Source of the DNA: Falsihalocynthiibacter sp042445055
Lineage (GTDB): Bacteria > Pseudomonadota > Alphaproteobacteria > Rhodobacterales > Rhodobacteraceae
Direction: 5' to 3'
Assembly (NCBI RefSeq): GCF_042445055.1
Contig: NZ_CP170339.1
Span: 1,612,001-1,676,000 of the forward strand
Length of the DNA stretch: 64,000 nucleotides
Shown here one piece after another: positions 16,501 to 23,532 of the stretch. Both the position numbers and the translations under genes were made by a program. The first letter of the stretch is position 1, and every line of letters starts with the position of its first letter. The notes under the pieces were generated by a model. That model had not been told where the DNA came from. It saw only the letters and a program-made list of their open reading frames with translations, and ran no database searches.

Positions 16501-17955
16501 ATGGAAATTCGCGAGGCACTAACCTTCGACGATGTCCTACTTGTTCCAGCCGCATCCTCGGTGTTGCCCTCGACGGCAAATACCGCGACGCATGTAACCA
16601 AGTCGATCCGTTTGAACATACCTCTGCTCAGCTCTGCGATGGACACCGTTACAGAGTCCCGTATGGCAATTGCGATGGCGCAAGCAGGGGGCATGGGGGT
16701 TATCCACCGCAATCTCGACATTGAGGAGCAGGCGCTTCAAGTGCGTCGTGTTAAGCGGTTCGAAAGCGGCGTGGTTTACAATCCGATCACGTTGACACCC
16801 AACCAAACGCTCGCCGATGCCAAAGCACTGATGGAGCGCTACCGTATTTCCGGTTTCCCTGTTGTGGATGAGAAAAACCGTGTTGTGGGCATCGTCACCA
16901 ATCGCGATATGCGTTTCGCAAGCGATGACAGCACACCAGTTTCAGTCATGATGACCAGCAAGGAACTCGCAATCCTTCAGGAACCTGCCGATCTGGACGC
17001 CGCACGTAGCTTGATGCAGGCACGTCGGATCGAAAAGCTCCTCGTGACTGACGCCGAAGGTAAGCTGACAGGCTTGTTGACCCTCAAGGACTCAGAGCAA
17101 GCAGTCCTCAATCCTGACGCAACCAAAGACAGCCTCGGTCGTTTACGTGTTGCGGCGGCAAGCACTACTGGTGATGCGGGATTTGAGCGCACGATGGCGC
17201 TGATTGATGCGGGCGTTGATATGGTTGTGATCGACACTGCGCACGGTCATTCGGAAGGGGTCGCACACGCTGTAAAACGCGCTCGCGAGGTTTCAAATGG
17301 TGTTCAAATCGTTGCGGGCAACGTCGCCACTGCGGAGGCCACCAAAGCACTGATCGATGCGGGGGCAGATGCTGTAAAGGTAGGTATCGGGCCGGGCTCG
17401 ATCTGTACCACACGTATGGTCGCCGGCGTTGGTGTGCCGCAACTTACGGCGGTCATGGACTGTGCCAAAGGGGCCGCCGAAAGCGGCGTGCCGATCATTG
17501 CGGATGGCGGCATCAAATTCTCTGGCGATTTTGCCAAGGCAATTGCTGCTGGCGCTAGCTGTGCGATGGTCGGAAGTATGATCGCCGGAACCGATGAAAG
17601 CCCAGGAGAAGTTATTCTATATCAAGGCCGTAGCTTCAAATCCTATCGTGGTATGGGCAGCCTTGGGGCAATGGCGCGCGGCTCTGCTGATCGGTATTTC
17701 CAGAAAGACGCGGCGAGCGACAAACTTGTTCCTGAGGGCATCGAAGGGCAGGTGCCCTACAAAGGTTCTGCGAGCAACGTGATCCATCAGCTTGTTGGTG
17801 GTTTGCGCGCGGCGATGGGGTATACAGGTAATGCGACCGTTGATGAAATGCGTCGCAATTGTAATTTTGTGAAGATCACCGGCGCGGGGCTAAAAGAGAG
17901 CCACGTGCATGATGTACAGATTACTCGAGAGAGCCCGAACTATCGCATCGGCTAA
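16501..17955 (+). CDS. guaB: Inosine-5'-monophosphate dehydrogenase
   Basis: A 484-residue IMP dehydrogenase, catalysing NAD-dependent oxidation of IMP to XMP in GMP synthesis. The TIM barrel is interrupted by two CBS domains (about residues 95-205). The catalytic cysteine lies in GIGPGSICTTRMV, followed by DGGIKFSGD and SMIAGTDESPGE, and the mobile flap region is near SYRGMGSLGAM. The ATG at 16501 has AAGGAG 6 nt upstream and gives the canonical start MEIREALTFDDVLLVP. A strong terminator follows, so it is probably monocistronic. Confidence 0.97.
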   Translation: MEIREALTFDDVLLVPAASSVLPSTANTATHVTKSIRLNIPLLSSAMDTVTESRMAIAMAQAGGMGVIHRNLDIEEQALQVRRVKRFESGVVYNPITLTPNQTLADAKALMERYRISGFPVVDEKNRVVGIVTNRDMRFASDDSTPVSVMMTSKELAILQEPADLDAARSLMQARRIEKLLVTDAEGKLTGLLTLKDSEQAVLNPDATKDSLGRLRVAAASTTGDAGFERTMALIDAGVDMVVIDTAHGHSEGVAHAVKRAREVSNGVQIVAGNVATAEATKALIDAGADAVKVGIGPGSICTTRMVAGVGVPQLTAVMDCAKGAAESGVPIIADGGIKFSGDFAKAIAAGASCAMVGSMIAGTDESPGEVILYQGRSFKSYRGMGSLGAMARGSADRYFQKDAASDKLVPEGIEGQVPYKGSASNVIHQLVGGLRAAMGYTGNATVDEMRRNCNFVKITGAGLKESHVHDVQITRESPNYRIG

Positions 17956-17967
17956 CGATGACAAAGC

Positions 17968-17996
17968 AGGGGGCCCGTCGGCCCCCTCATTTTTTT
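17968..17996 (+). terminator. Rho-independent terminator after guaB
   Basis: AGGGGGCC and GGCCCCCT form an 8-bp GC stem with a CGTC loop, followed by CA and seven T residues. It begins 13 nt past the guaB stop. Confidence 0.93.
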
Positions 17997-18015
17997 GATC
18001 CAAGGAGGATCCCCC

Positions 18016-19188
18016 ATGACCCCCGCCGCGCGCGTCGCTTCTGCGATCCAAATTCTGGACGAAATTCTGGCTGGCGAACCGGCTGAAAAACAACTGACCA
18101 CTTGGGCTCGCCAAAACCGCTACGCAGGCTCCAAGGACCGCGCAGCAGTGCGCGATTTGGTGTTCGAAGTTCTGCGTTCGAAACAGTCGCTCGCAATCAG
18201 TGGCGGCGCCGAAACGGGGCGCGGAATGCTCCTTGGGTTACTCCGCATGCGCGGCGACGATCCTGACGATACATTTACAGGCGAAGGTTATGCGCCCGCA
18301 CCTCTAACCGATCAGGAAAAAGGGGCAGGCCGAGCTCCAACAGAGGCCGAATCCCTTGATGCCCCTGAGTGGCTCATACCTCAACTCCAAGAAAGCTTAG
18401 GTGCGGATTTTGAGAGCGTTTTTAATCTATTAAAATCGCGCGCGCCTGTATTCCTACGCGTGAATTTGCAGGCTGGTACGCGTGAGCAGGCGATCGAGAG
18501 TTTGGCCTCTGAGGAGATTGTCGCCGAACCGCACGAGCTTGCGGAAACAGCACTGATCGTTACCAAGAACCCGCGCCGCGTGCAGAATTCGCAAACCTTC
18601 GCCTCTGGATTGGTTGAACTGCAAGATGCCGCTTCGCAGTTCGTCGCAGAACAAATTCCCGTCGCGAAAGGCAATAGTATCTTGGATTACTGTGCCGGCG
18701 GTGGTGGAAAATCTCTCGCTTTGGCCGCGCGAATGCCAAAGGATGAACTTACGATTTTTGCGCACGATATTTCGCAAAACCGTATGCGTGATATTCCTAC
18801 AAGAGCTGAGCGCGCGGGCGTGAATATTAACCTTCTTGAGACTTCCGAAATCGCTGACGCAGCACCGTTCGAGGTGGTCGTTTGTGATGTTCCCTGTTCG
18901 GGTTCAGGCGCATGGCGTCGCGCACCAGAAGGCAAGTGGACACTCACCACTGAACGGCTGACTGAACTGACAAGAATCCAACGCGAAGTCCTAGAAAAAA
19001 CAAAGGGATACGTGTCGGAAAACGGAGTGCTCGCCTATCTAACTTGTTCGCTTCTCCGTCAAGAAAACCAAGATCAGATCGATGCGTTTCTTGCCGCTAA
19101 TTCGGACTGGAAATGTACCATGTCAAAATCGCTCACGCCCCTCGATGGTGGCGATGGATTTTTCGTCTCGTTGTTAACCCGTTCCTAA
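18016..19188 (+). CDS. RsmB-like rRNA cytosine-C5 methyltransferase
   Basis: A 390-residue NOL1/NOP2/sun-family SAM-dependent RNA methyltransferase, probably modifying 16S rRNA. The SAM site reads ILDYCAGGGGKSLALAA near residue 225. The two family cysteines are in DVPCSGSGAWRR (catalytic fold motif IV) and YLTCSLLRQEN (motif VI). The N-terminal ~150 residues resemble an NusB-like RNA-binding segment with the AKDRAAVRDL-like motif SKDRAAVRDLVFE. The ATG at 18016 has AAGGAGG seven bases upstream. It lies alone between the guaB terminator and cckA. The exact target cytosine cannot be stated. Confidence 0.88.
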   Translation: MTPAARVASAIQILDEILAGEPAEKQLTTWARQNRYAGSKDRAAVRDLVFEVLRSKQSLAISGGAETGRGMLLGLLRMRGDDPDDTFTGEGYAPAPLTDQEKGAGRAPTEAESLDAPEWLIPQLQESLGADFESVFNLLKSRAPVFLRVNLQAGTREQAIESLASEEIVAEPHELAETALIVTKNPRRVQNSQTFASGLVELQDAASQFVAEQIPVAKGNSILDYCAGGGGKSLALAARMPKDELTIFAHDISQNRMRDIPTRAERAGVNINLLETSEIADAAPFEVVVCDVPCSGSGAWRRAPEGKWTLTTERLTELTRIQREVLEKTKGYVSENGVLAYLTCSLLRQENQDQIDAFLAANSDWKCTMSKSLTPLDGGDGFFVSLLTRS

Positions 19189-19202
19189 GTGTATCATCGT
19201 TG

Positions 19203-19217
19203 TTAATTCGAGATTAA
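19203..19217. promoter_or_regulatory. CtrA-type binding site before cckA
   Basis: TTAATTCGAGATTAA matches the alphaproteobacterial CtrA consensus TTAA-N7-TTAA exactly and is followed by C. It lies 46 bp upstream of the cckA GTG start, where binding would control cckA transcription. CtrA is the final target of the CckA phosphorelay, so this suggests feedback. Confidence 0.65.
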
Positions 19218-19263
19218 CTATTGGGCGCGAAGGTAGGAGAGTGATTCTAACAAGGAGCAGCGG

Positions 19264-21567
19264 GTGCCCGAGCGAGCGCTAACTTCAACGCGGTGGCAGA
19301 GAATGGCAGCGAATGTATCCGCGCGGGCGGCGTCGATTCTAATTGGGGCGTTGGTTTTACTGTTTGCCAGCTTCGCGATCCCCGAGTTCGCAACCGTGTT
19401 CTTGGCGGCGGGGCTAACACTCGCGTTTATGGCGGTGCTCTTGTACCTGAGCCGCTTGCGCGGCGTACGCGCGCAAGTGAAACTCATTCAATCGGTCGCG
19501 GTTACAATACAAAACGAGCCTTCGCCAAGCTTTGTGACAACAGGCAATAGCGATGTGAGGTTCCAGAATATCGCCGCCAATGAGCAGTTCAGCGAGAGTC
19601 TGGGAGTGTCGATATCTCGTTACCTAGGCGACATGTTTGCCAATCCTGGAACAGTAGTTTTTCGCTTGCAAACAAAGGCTTCGGTGACCGGATCCGCTTG
19701 CGAAGATATCGTCGCAAGGCAGGGGCAGGTGCGCATCTCTGTCCATCAAGTCGCGCGGGATATATATTTGTGGCGGCTGGATAACTATGCCGAGCGGCTC
19801 GCTCCTCGGCGTGGAGCAGAAACGATGAGTTTACCGCTGCTGACAGCGAGCAAGTCCGGCACAATCCTATTTATGAACGAAGCATGCCGAAGGTTGGTCG
19901 GCGAGTCGCCTCAGTCGCTAGACCGAATTTTCAATGAACTCCCAATCCGGAATGGCGTTGAAAATGAAATAGCCACGACGGACGGCACTACGCGCGTTTC
20001 AGTCGTTGAGTTGGAAGGTGGCGGCGGCAGGCGCGATTTCTATCTCATTCCCCAAATTCAAGGACAGGATATCAACCGCGAAGAATGGCACTTCTTTGAC
20101 GAGATTCCTGTTCCACTTCTTAAGCTTACGCCGCAGGGGCGCATTTTGTTAGCGAACCGGATGGTGCGCGATCTTTTGGGCCGTGATATTCAAAGTGACA
20201 CAATAGTCTCTGACCTTATGGAAGGGCTGGGGCGTCCCATCGTTGACTGGCTCGATGAGGCGTCACAAGGGCGAGGCACAAATCAGACGGAATTCCTGAA
20301 AGCCAAGGCGCGCCATCGCGAGGTGTTCTTACAAGTAACGTTGAGCCGCGTCATTGAGGATGGTGAACCGCTCTTGGTGGCGGTCTTGAACGATGCCACA
20401 GAGCTGAAATCCCTCGAAGCCCAATTTGTTCAGAGCCAAAAAATGCAAGCTATCGGACAGCTTGCGGGTGGTATAGCACACGATTTTAACAATTTGCTGA
20501 CCGCGATCTCTGGGCATTGCGATTTGCTACTATTGCGTCACGATCATGGAGACGCCGGCTTTGCCGATCTTATGCAAATTAATCAAAATGCAAACAGAGC
20601 GGCCTCACTCGTGGGGCAATTGCTTGCGTTCTCGCGAAAACAAAATCTGAGTCCCGAAACAATTGATCTAGGTGACACTCTGTCTGAGTTGGCACATTTG
20701 TTAAACCGCCTCGTTGGCGAAAAGGTCGTTTTAACCGTCACGCACGATCCGGACCTACCGATGATTCGAGCGGACAAGCGGCAATTGGAGCAGGTCATCA
20801 TGAATCTCGTGGTGAATGCCCGTGATGCGATGCCTCAAGGTGGCGAGATTCGTGTTGAAATGCAAAGCCGAACCCTCCGAAAACAACTAGAACGCGATCG
20901 AGCTGTTGTGCCAAAGGGGGACTATATCGTTATCCGCGTTACGGACCAAGGAACGGGTATTTCTGCCGATCGTTTACCGAAGATATTTGAGCCATTCTTT
21001 ACGACAAAACGAACGGGTGAGGGAACTGGCCTTGGGTTGTCAACTGCCTATGGTATCGTCAAGCAAACTGGCGGATTTATCTTTGCCGACAGTGCTATTG
21101 GCTACGGAACTTGTTTCTCGATATATATTCCATCCTTTGATCGTCCAGCTCAGGAAGTGAAAGCTGAGAAAGAGGCGGAAATTAGGACAATGCCCGAGAA
21201 GGGAGAAGGCGTAATCCTCTTGGTCGAAGATGAGGCACCGGTACGTGCCTTTGCTTCAAGGGCATTGCGGCTACGCGGTTACACGGTTCTTGAGGCAGAA
21301 AACGGCGAAATCGCGTTAGAAATGTTGGAGGACGACGAACTCTCAGTCGACCTGTTTGTGTCAGATGTCATCATGCCCGGTCTGGATGGTCCGACGTGGG
21401 TAAAGACTGCTCTAAAATCTCGACCGGAAACCAGAGTTGTGTTTATGTCAGGTTATGCCGAAGATGATTTCGTTGGCAATCAACAACAGATAGCTAACTC
21501 GGTTTTTTTGCAAAAACCTTTTTCATTGAATGATTTAACGGGTACTGTTCAGACGCTGATCAACTAG
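19264..21567 (+). CDS. cckA: Hybrid histidine kinase CckA
   Basis: A 767-residue membrane hybrid kinase that, through ChpT, phosphorylates CtrA and CpdR. Two hydrophobic segments lie at about residues 22-42 and 47-62. A PAS-like region is followed by the HisKA box GGIAHDFNNLLTAI with the phosphorylated H406. The ATPase follows (VNARDAMPQGG, GEGTGLGLSTAYGIV), then a C-terminal receiver (VEDEAPVRAF) with phosphoacceptor D701 in VSDVIMPGLDGP. GTG at 19264 is chosen because AAGGAG ends 6 nt upstream. In Rhodobacterales this relay governs motility, gene-transfer-agent and cell-differentiation traits. A perfect TTAA-N7-TTAA box in its promoter suggests control by CtrA itself. Its stop overlaps the end of the converging sulfotransferase gene. 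Confidence 0.93.
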   Translation: MPERALTSTRWQRMAANVSARAASILIGALVLLFASFAIPEFATVFLAAGLTLAFMAVLLYLSRLRGVRAQVKLIQSVAVTIQNEPSPSFVTTGNSDVRFQNIAANEQFSESLGVSISRYLGDMFANPGTVVFRLQTKASVTGSACEDIVARQGQVRISVHQVARDIYLWRLDNYAERLAPRRGAETMSLPLLTASKSGTILFMNEACRRLVGESPQSLDRIFNELPIRNGVENEIATTDGTTRVSVVELEGGGGRRDFYLIPQIQGQDINREEWHFFDEIPVPLLKLTPQGRILLANRMVRDLLGRDIQSDTIVSDLMEGLGRPIVDWLDEASQGRGTNQTEFLKAKARHREVFLQVTLSRVIEDGEPLLVAVLNDATELKSLEAQFVQSQKMQAIGQLAGGIAHDFNNLLTAISGHCDLLLLRHDHGDAGFADLMQINQNANRAASLVGQLLAFSRKQNLSPETIDLGDTLSELAHLLNRLVGEKVVLTVTHDPDLPMIRADKRQLEQVIMNLVVNARDAMPQGGEIRVEMQSRTLRKQLERDRAVVPKGDYIVIRVTDQGTGISADRLPKIFEPFFTTKRTGEGTGLGLSTAYGIVKQTGGFIFADSAIGYGTCFSIYIPSFDRPAQEVKAEKEAEIRTMPEKGEGVILLVEDEAPVRAFASRALRLRGYTVLEAENGEIALEMLEDDELSVDLFVSDVIMPGLDGPTWVKTALKSRPETRVVFMSGYAEDDFVGNQQQIANSVFLQKPFSLNDLTGTVQTLIN

Positions 21568-22160
21568 CGCCGAGCTGCGCTCCACGCTTCAAACTCTGCA
21601 GCACATCTCTTCCTAAGTCGCTCTTCAACATCGCTAGAGAGTTGCAGCTCTCGACTAGGAGATTGATTGAGTCGCGGGAGATTAATTGAGATACTTAGTT
21701 GGCGTTCGAAGAACTCAATGAGCTTTTCCATTTGTTCGTACTGGAAGAGATGCGTGACACCAATAGGGCCCTTGTGGCGAGATACAAAAACTGACTGTGA
21801 CCCCACATTCGAGTACGCAGGCTTTTTATCTCTGAGATAACCCTTCACAAATGTGTCGAAACTGATCTCGCGGGTACTGTTTGGCTGGCCGACCAGTTCG
21901 GGACGGCTTCGATATCGATACCAACTGCCAAGCCAGTCGATCGGATTCCGCACAACAGCTACTGTCTCTAGTTTTACGTCAAAATTGTCGAGAATAAACG
22001 GTTTTATATACGTGTTAAAACGGACAAGTGGCATATGTTTGAAGATTGGTGGGCTAGAGATTCGCATGTCCGCAATAGGTCCCAAAACATCTTCAATCGC
22101 AGTCGTACCAGTCTTGGGAACCGCTAAGAAAACCAATTTTTGTGGCCAGAAAACAAGCAT
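21564..22160 (-). CDS. Sulfotransferase-family protein
   Basis: A 198-residue protein with the PAPS-binding opening VFLAVPKTGTTAIEDVL (5'-phosphosulfate loop PKTGTT near residue 15) and a later VAVVRNPIDWLGSWYRYR segment matching the 3'-phosphate loop, R-N-P-x-x-x-x-S-x-Y. This places it among membrane-independent sulfotransferases acting on glycans or other cell-surface molecules. It is shorter than most and probably a minimal domain. It lies convergent to cckA, overlapping it by 3 bp, and is visibly AT-richer than its neighbours. Its position inside the common cckA-recA-alaS neighbourhood suggests an accessory insertion. The acceptor is unknown. Confidence 0.8.
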   Translation of the reverse strand: MLVFWPQKLVFLAVPKTGTTAIEDVLGPIADMRISSPPIFKHMPLVRFNTYIKPFILDNFDVKLETVAVVRNPIDWLGSWYRYRSRPELVGQPNSTREISFDTFVKGYLRDKKPAYSNVGSQSVFVSRHKGPIGVTHLFQYEQMEKLIEFFERQLSISINLPRLNQSPSRELQLSSDVEERLRKRCAAEFEAWSAARR

Positions 22161-22272
22161 TTATATGGTGTCACTCCAATAATATACTCCTGTAAACTAC
22201 TCCTTAACCAATTAAATAAAAAGTAGGGTTAAGAAATTTATGTTGTAATGTTCTCATTTTGATCTCATAAGG

Positions 22273-22287
22273 GAACAACAGGCGAAC
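22273..22287. promoter_or_regulatory. LexA (SOS) box upstream of recA
   Basis: GAACAACAGGCGAAC is an exact GAAC-N7-GAAC, the reverse complement of the alphaproteobacterial SOS box GTTC-N7-GTTC. It lies 51 bp before recA. A one-mismatch copy (GTTC-N7-GATC) occurs at 22250-22264. Confidence 0.85.
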
Positions 22288-22338
22288 ATTTGAGGTGATT
22301 GCTGCCCACGACTGGGTGTGAAATAAGGGAACGAGCAA

Positions 22339-23409
22339 ATGGCAACGGCAGATTTATTAAAAATGAGCGACAAAAAATCACAAGATAAACAAAAGGCGCT
22401 CGATGCGGCGCTCTCTCAAATTGAACGTCAGTTCGGCAAAGGCTCAATCATGAAGCTGGGCGACGGCGCGATTGCTGAGATTGAGGCCACTTCGACTGGT
22501 TCACTGGGGCTTGATATTGCCCTTGGGATTGGTGGTCTGCCCATGGGGCGGATCGTTGAAATTTACGGTCCTGAAAGTTCAGGTAAAACGACACTGACCC
22601 TACATTGCGTCGCTGAGCGTCAGAAAACAGGCGGCGTTTGCGCATTTGTGGATGCCGAACATGCGCTTGACCCTGTTTACGCGAAAAGCCTAGGTGTCGA
22701 CGTTAATGAGTTGTTGATTTCTCAGCCTGATACGGGCGAGCAAGCACTTGAAATCGTTGATACACTGGTGCGCTCTGGCGCAGTGAACATGGTTGTCGTC
22801 GACTCGGTTGCCGCGCTGACTCCGAAGTCGGAGCTTGAAGGTGACATGGGCGATAGCTCCGTCGGCGTGCAAGCGCGCTTGATGAGCCAAGCTATGCGCA
22901 AGCTCACAAGTTCTATCGCTCGCAGCAACTGTTTGGTCATTTTCATCAACCAGATTCGGATGAAAATTGGTGTTATGTTTGGGAGCCCAGAGACAACGAC
23001 TGGCGGTAACGCTCTCAAGTTTTATAGCTCAGTCCGCTTGGATATTCGCCGCATCGGCGCAATCAAGGATCGTGATGAAGTTGTGGGCAACTCAACACGC
23101 GTCAAGGTCGTGAAAAACAAGGTCGCGCCTCCTTTCAAACAGGTTGAGTTTGACATCATGTACGGTGCGGGCATTTCCAAAACCGGCGAGTTGCTCGACT
23201 TGGGCGTAAAGGCTGGCGTTGTGGACAAATCTGGATCGTGGTTCAGCTATGGTGACGAGCGTATCGGTCAGGGCCGCGAGAACGCCAAAACCTACCTCAA
23301 AGAGAATGAGGCAATGGCGCTTGAAATCGAAGATAAAATTCGCGCGGCACATGGTTTGGATTTTGAAGGCTCGATCATTGGCGATGCGGATGATCTTTTA
23401 GAAGGTTAA
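22339..23409 (+). CDS. recA: Recombinase RecA
   Basis: A 356-residue RecA that forms filaments on single-stranded DNA, catalyses strand exchange and stimulates LexA self-cleavage. Walker A is GPESSGKTT near residue 74; the canonical KALDAALSQIERQFGKGSIMKLGDG opening, NQIRMKIGVMFG and the C-terminal acidic tail (DFEGSIIGDADDLLEG) are all present. The ATG at 22339 adds eight residues ahead of a second possible start, MSDKKSQDKQ at 22363; both occur in relatives. The LexA box upstream indicates SOS induction. It is followed by its own terminator and then alaS, a conserved alphaproteobacterial order. Confidence 0.98.
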   Translation: MATADLLKMSDKKSQDKQKALDAALSQIERQFGKGSIMKLGDGAIAEIEATSTGSLGLDIALGIGGLPMGRIVEIYGPESSGKTTLTLHCVAERQKTGGVCAFVDAEHALDPVYAKSLGVDVNELLISQPDTGEQALEIVDTLVRSGAVNMVVVDSVAALTPKSELEGDMGDSSVGVQARLMSQAMRKLTSSIARSNCLVIFINQIRMKIGVMFGSPETTTGGNALKFYSSVRLDIRRIGAIKDRDEVVGNSTRVKVVKNKVAPPFKQVEFDIMYGAGISKTGELLDLGVKAGVVDKSGSWFSYGDERIGQGRENAKTYLKENEAMALEIEDKIRAAHGLDFEGSIIGDADDLLEG

Positions 23410-23429
23410 AACGCAGAAAATTTGATTTA

Positions 23430-23463
23430 AAAGGCTCGCTGATCGTTCGGCGGGCCTTTCTTC
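23430..23463 (+). terminator. Terminator after recA
   Basis: AAAGGCTCGC and GCGGGCCTTT form a 10-bp stem with one T-G pair and a 10-nt loop, with a T-rich end, 20 nt after the recA stop. Confidence 0.85.
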
Positions 23464-23532
23464 GTATGGACAGGGCGTATACACGGGGATAAACCAAGGA
23501 AACCGTTGAAATTCTGCCCGAAAGAACGTGAT

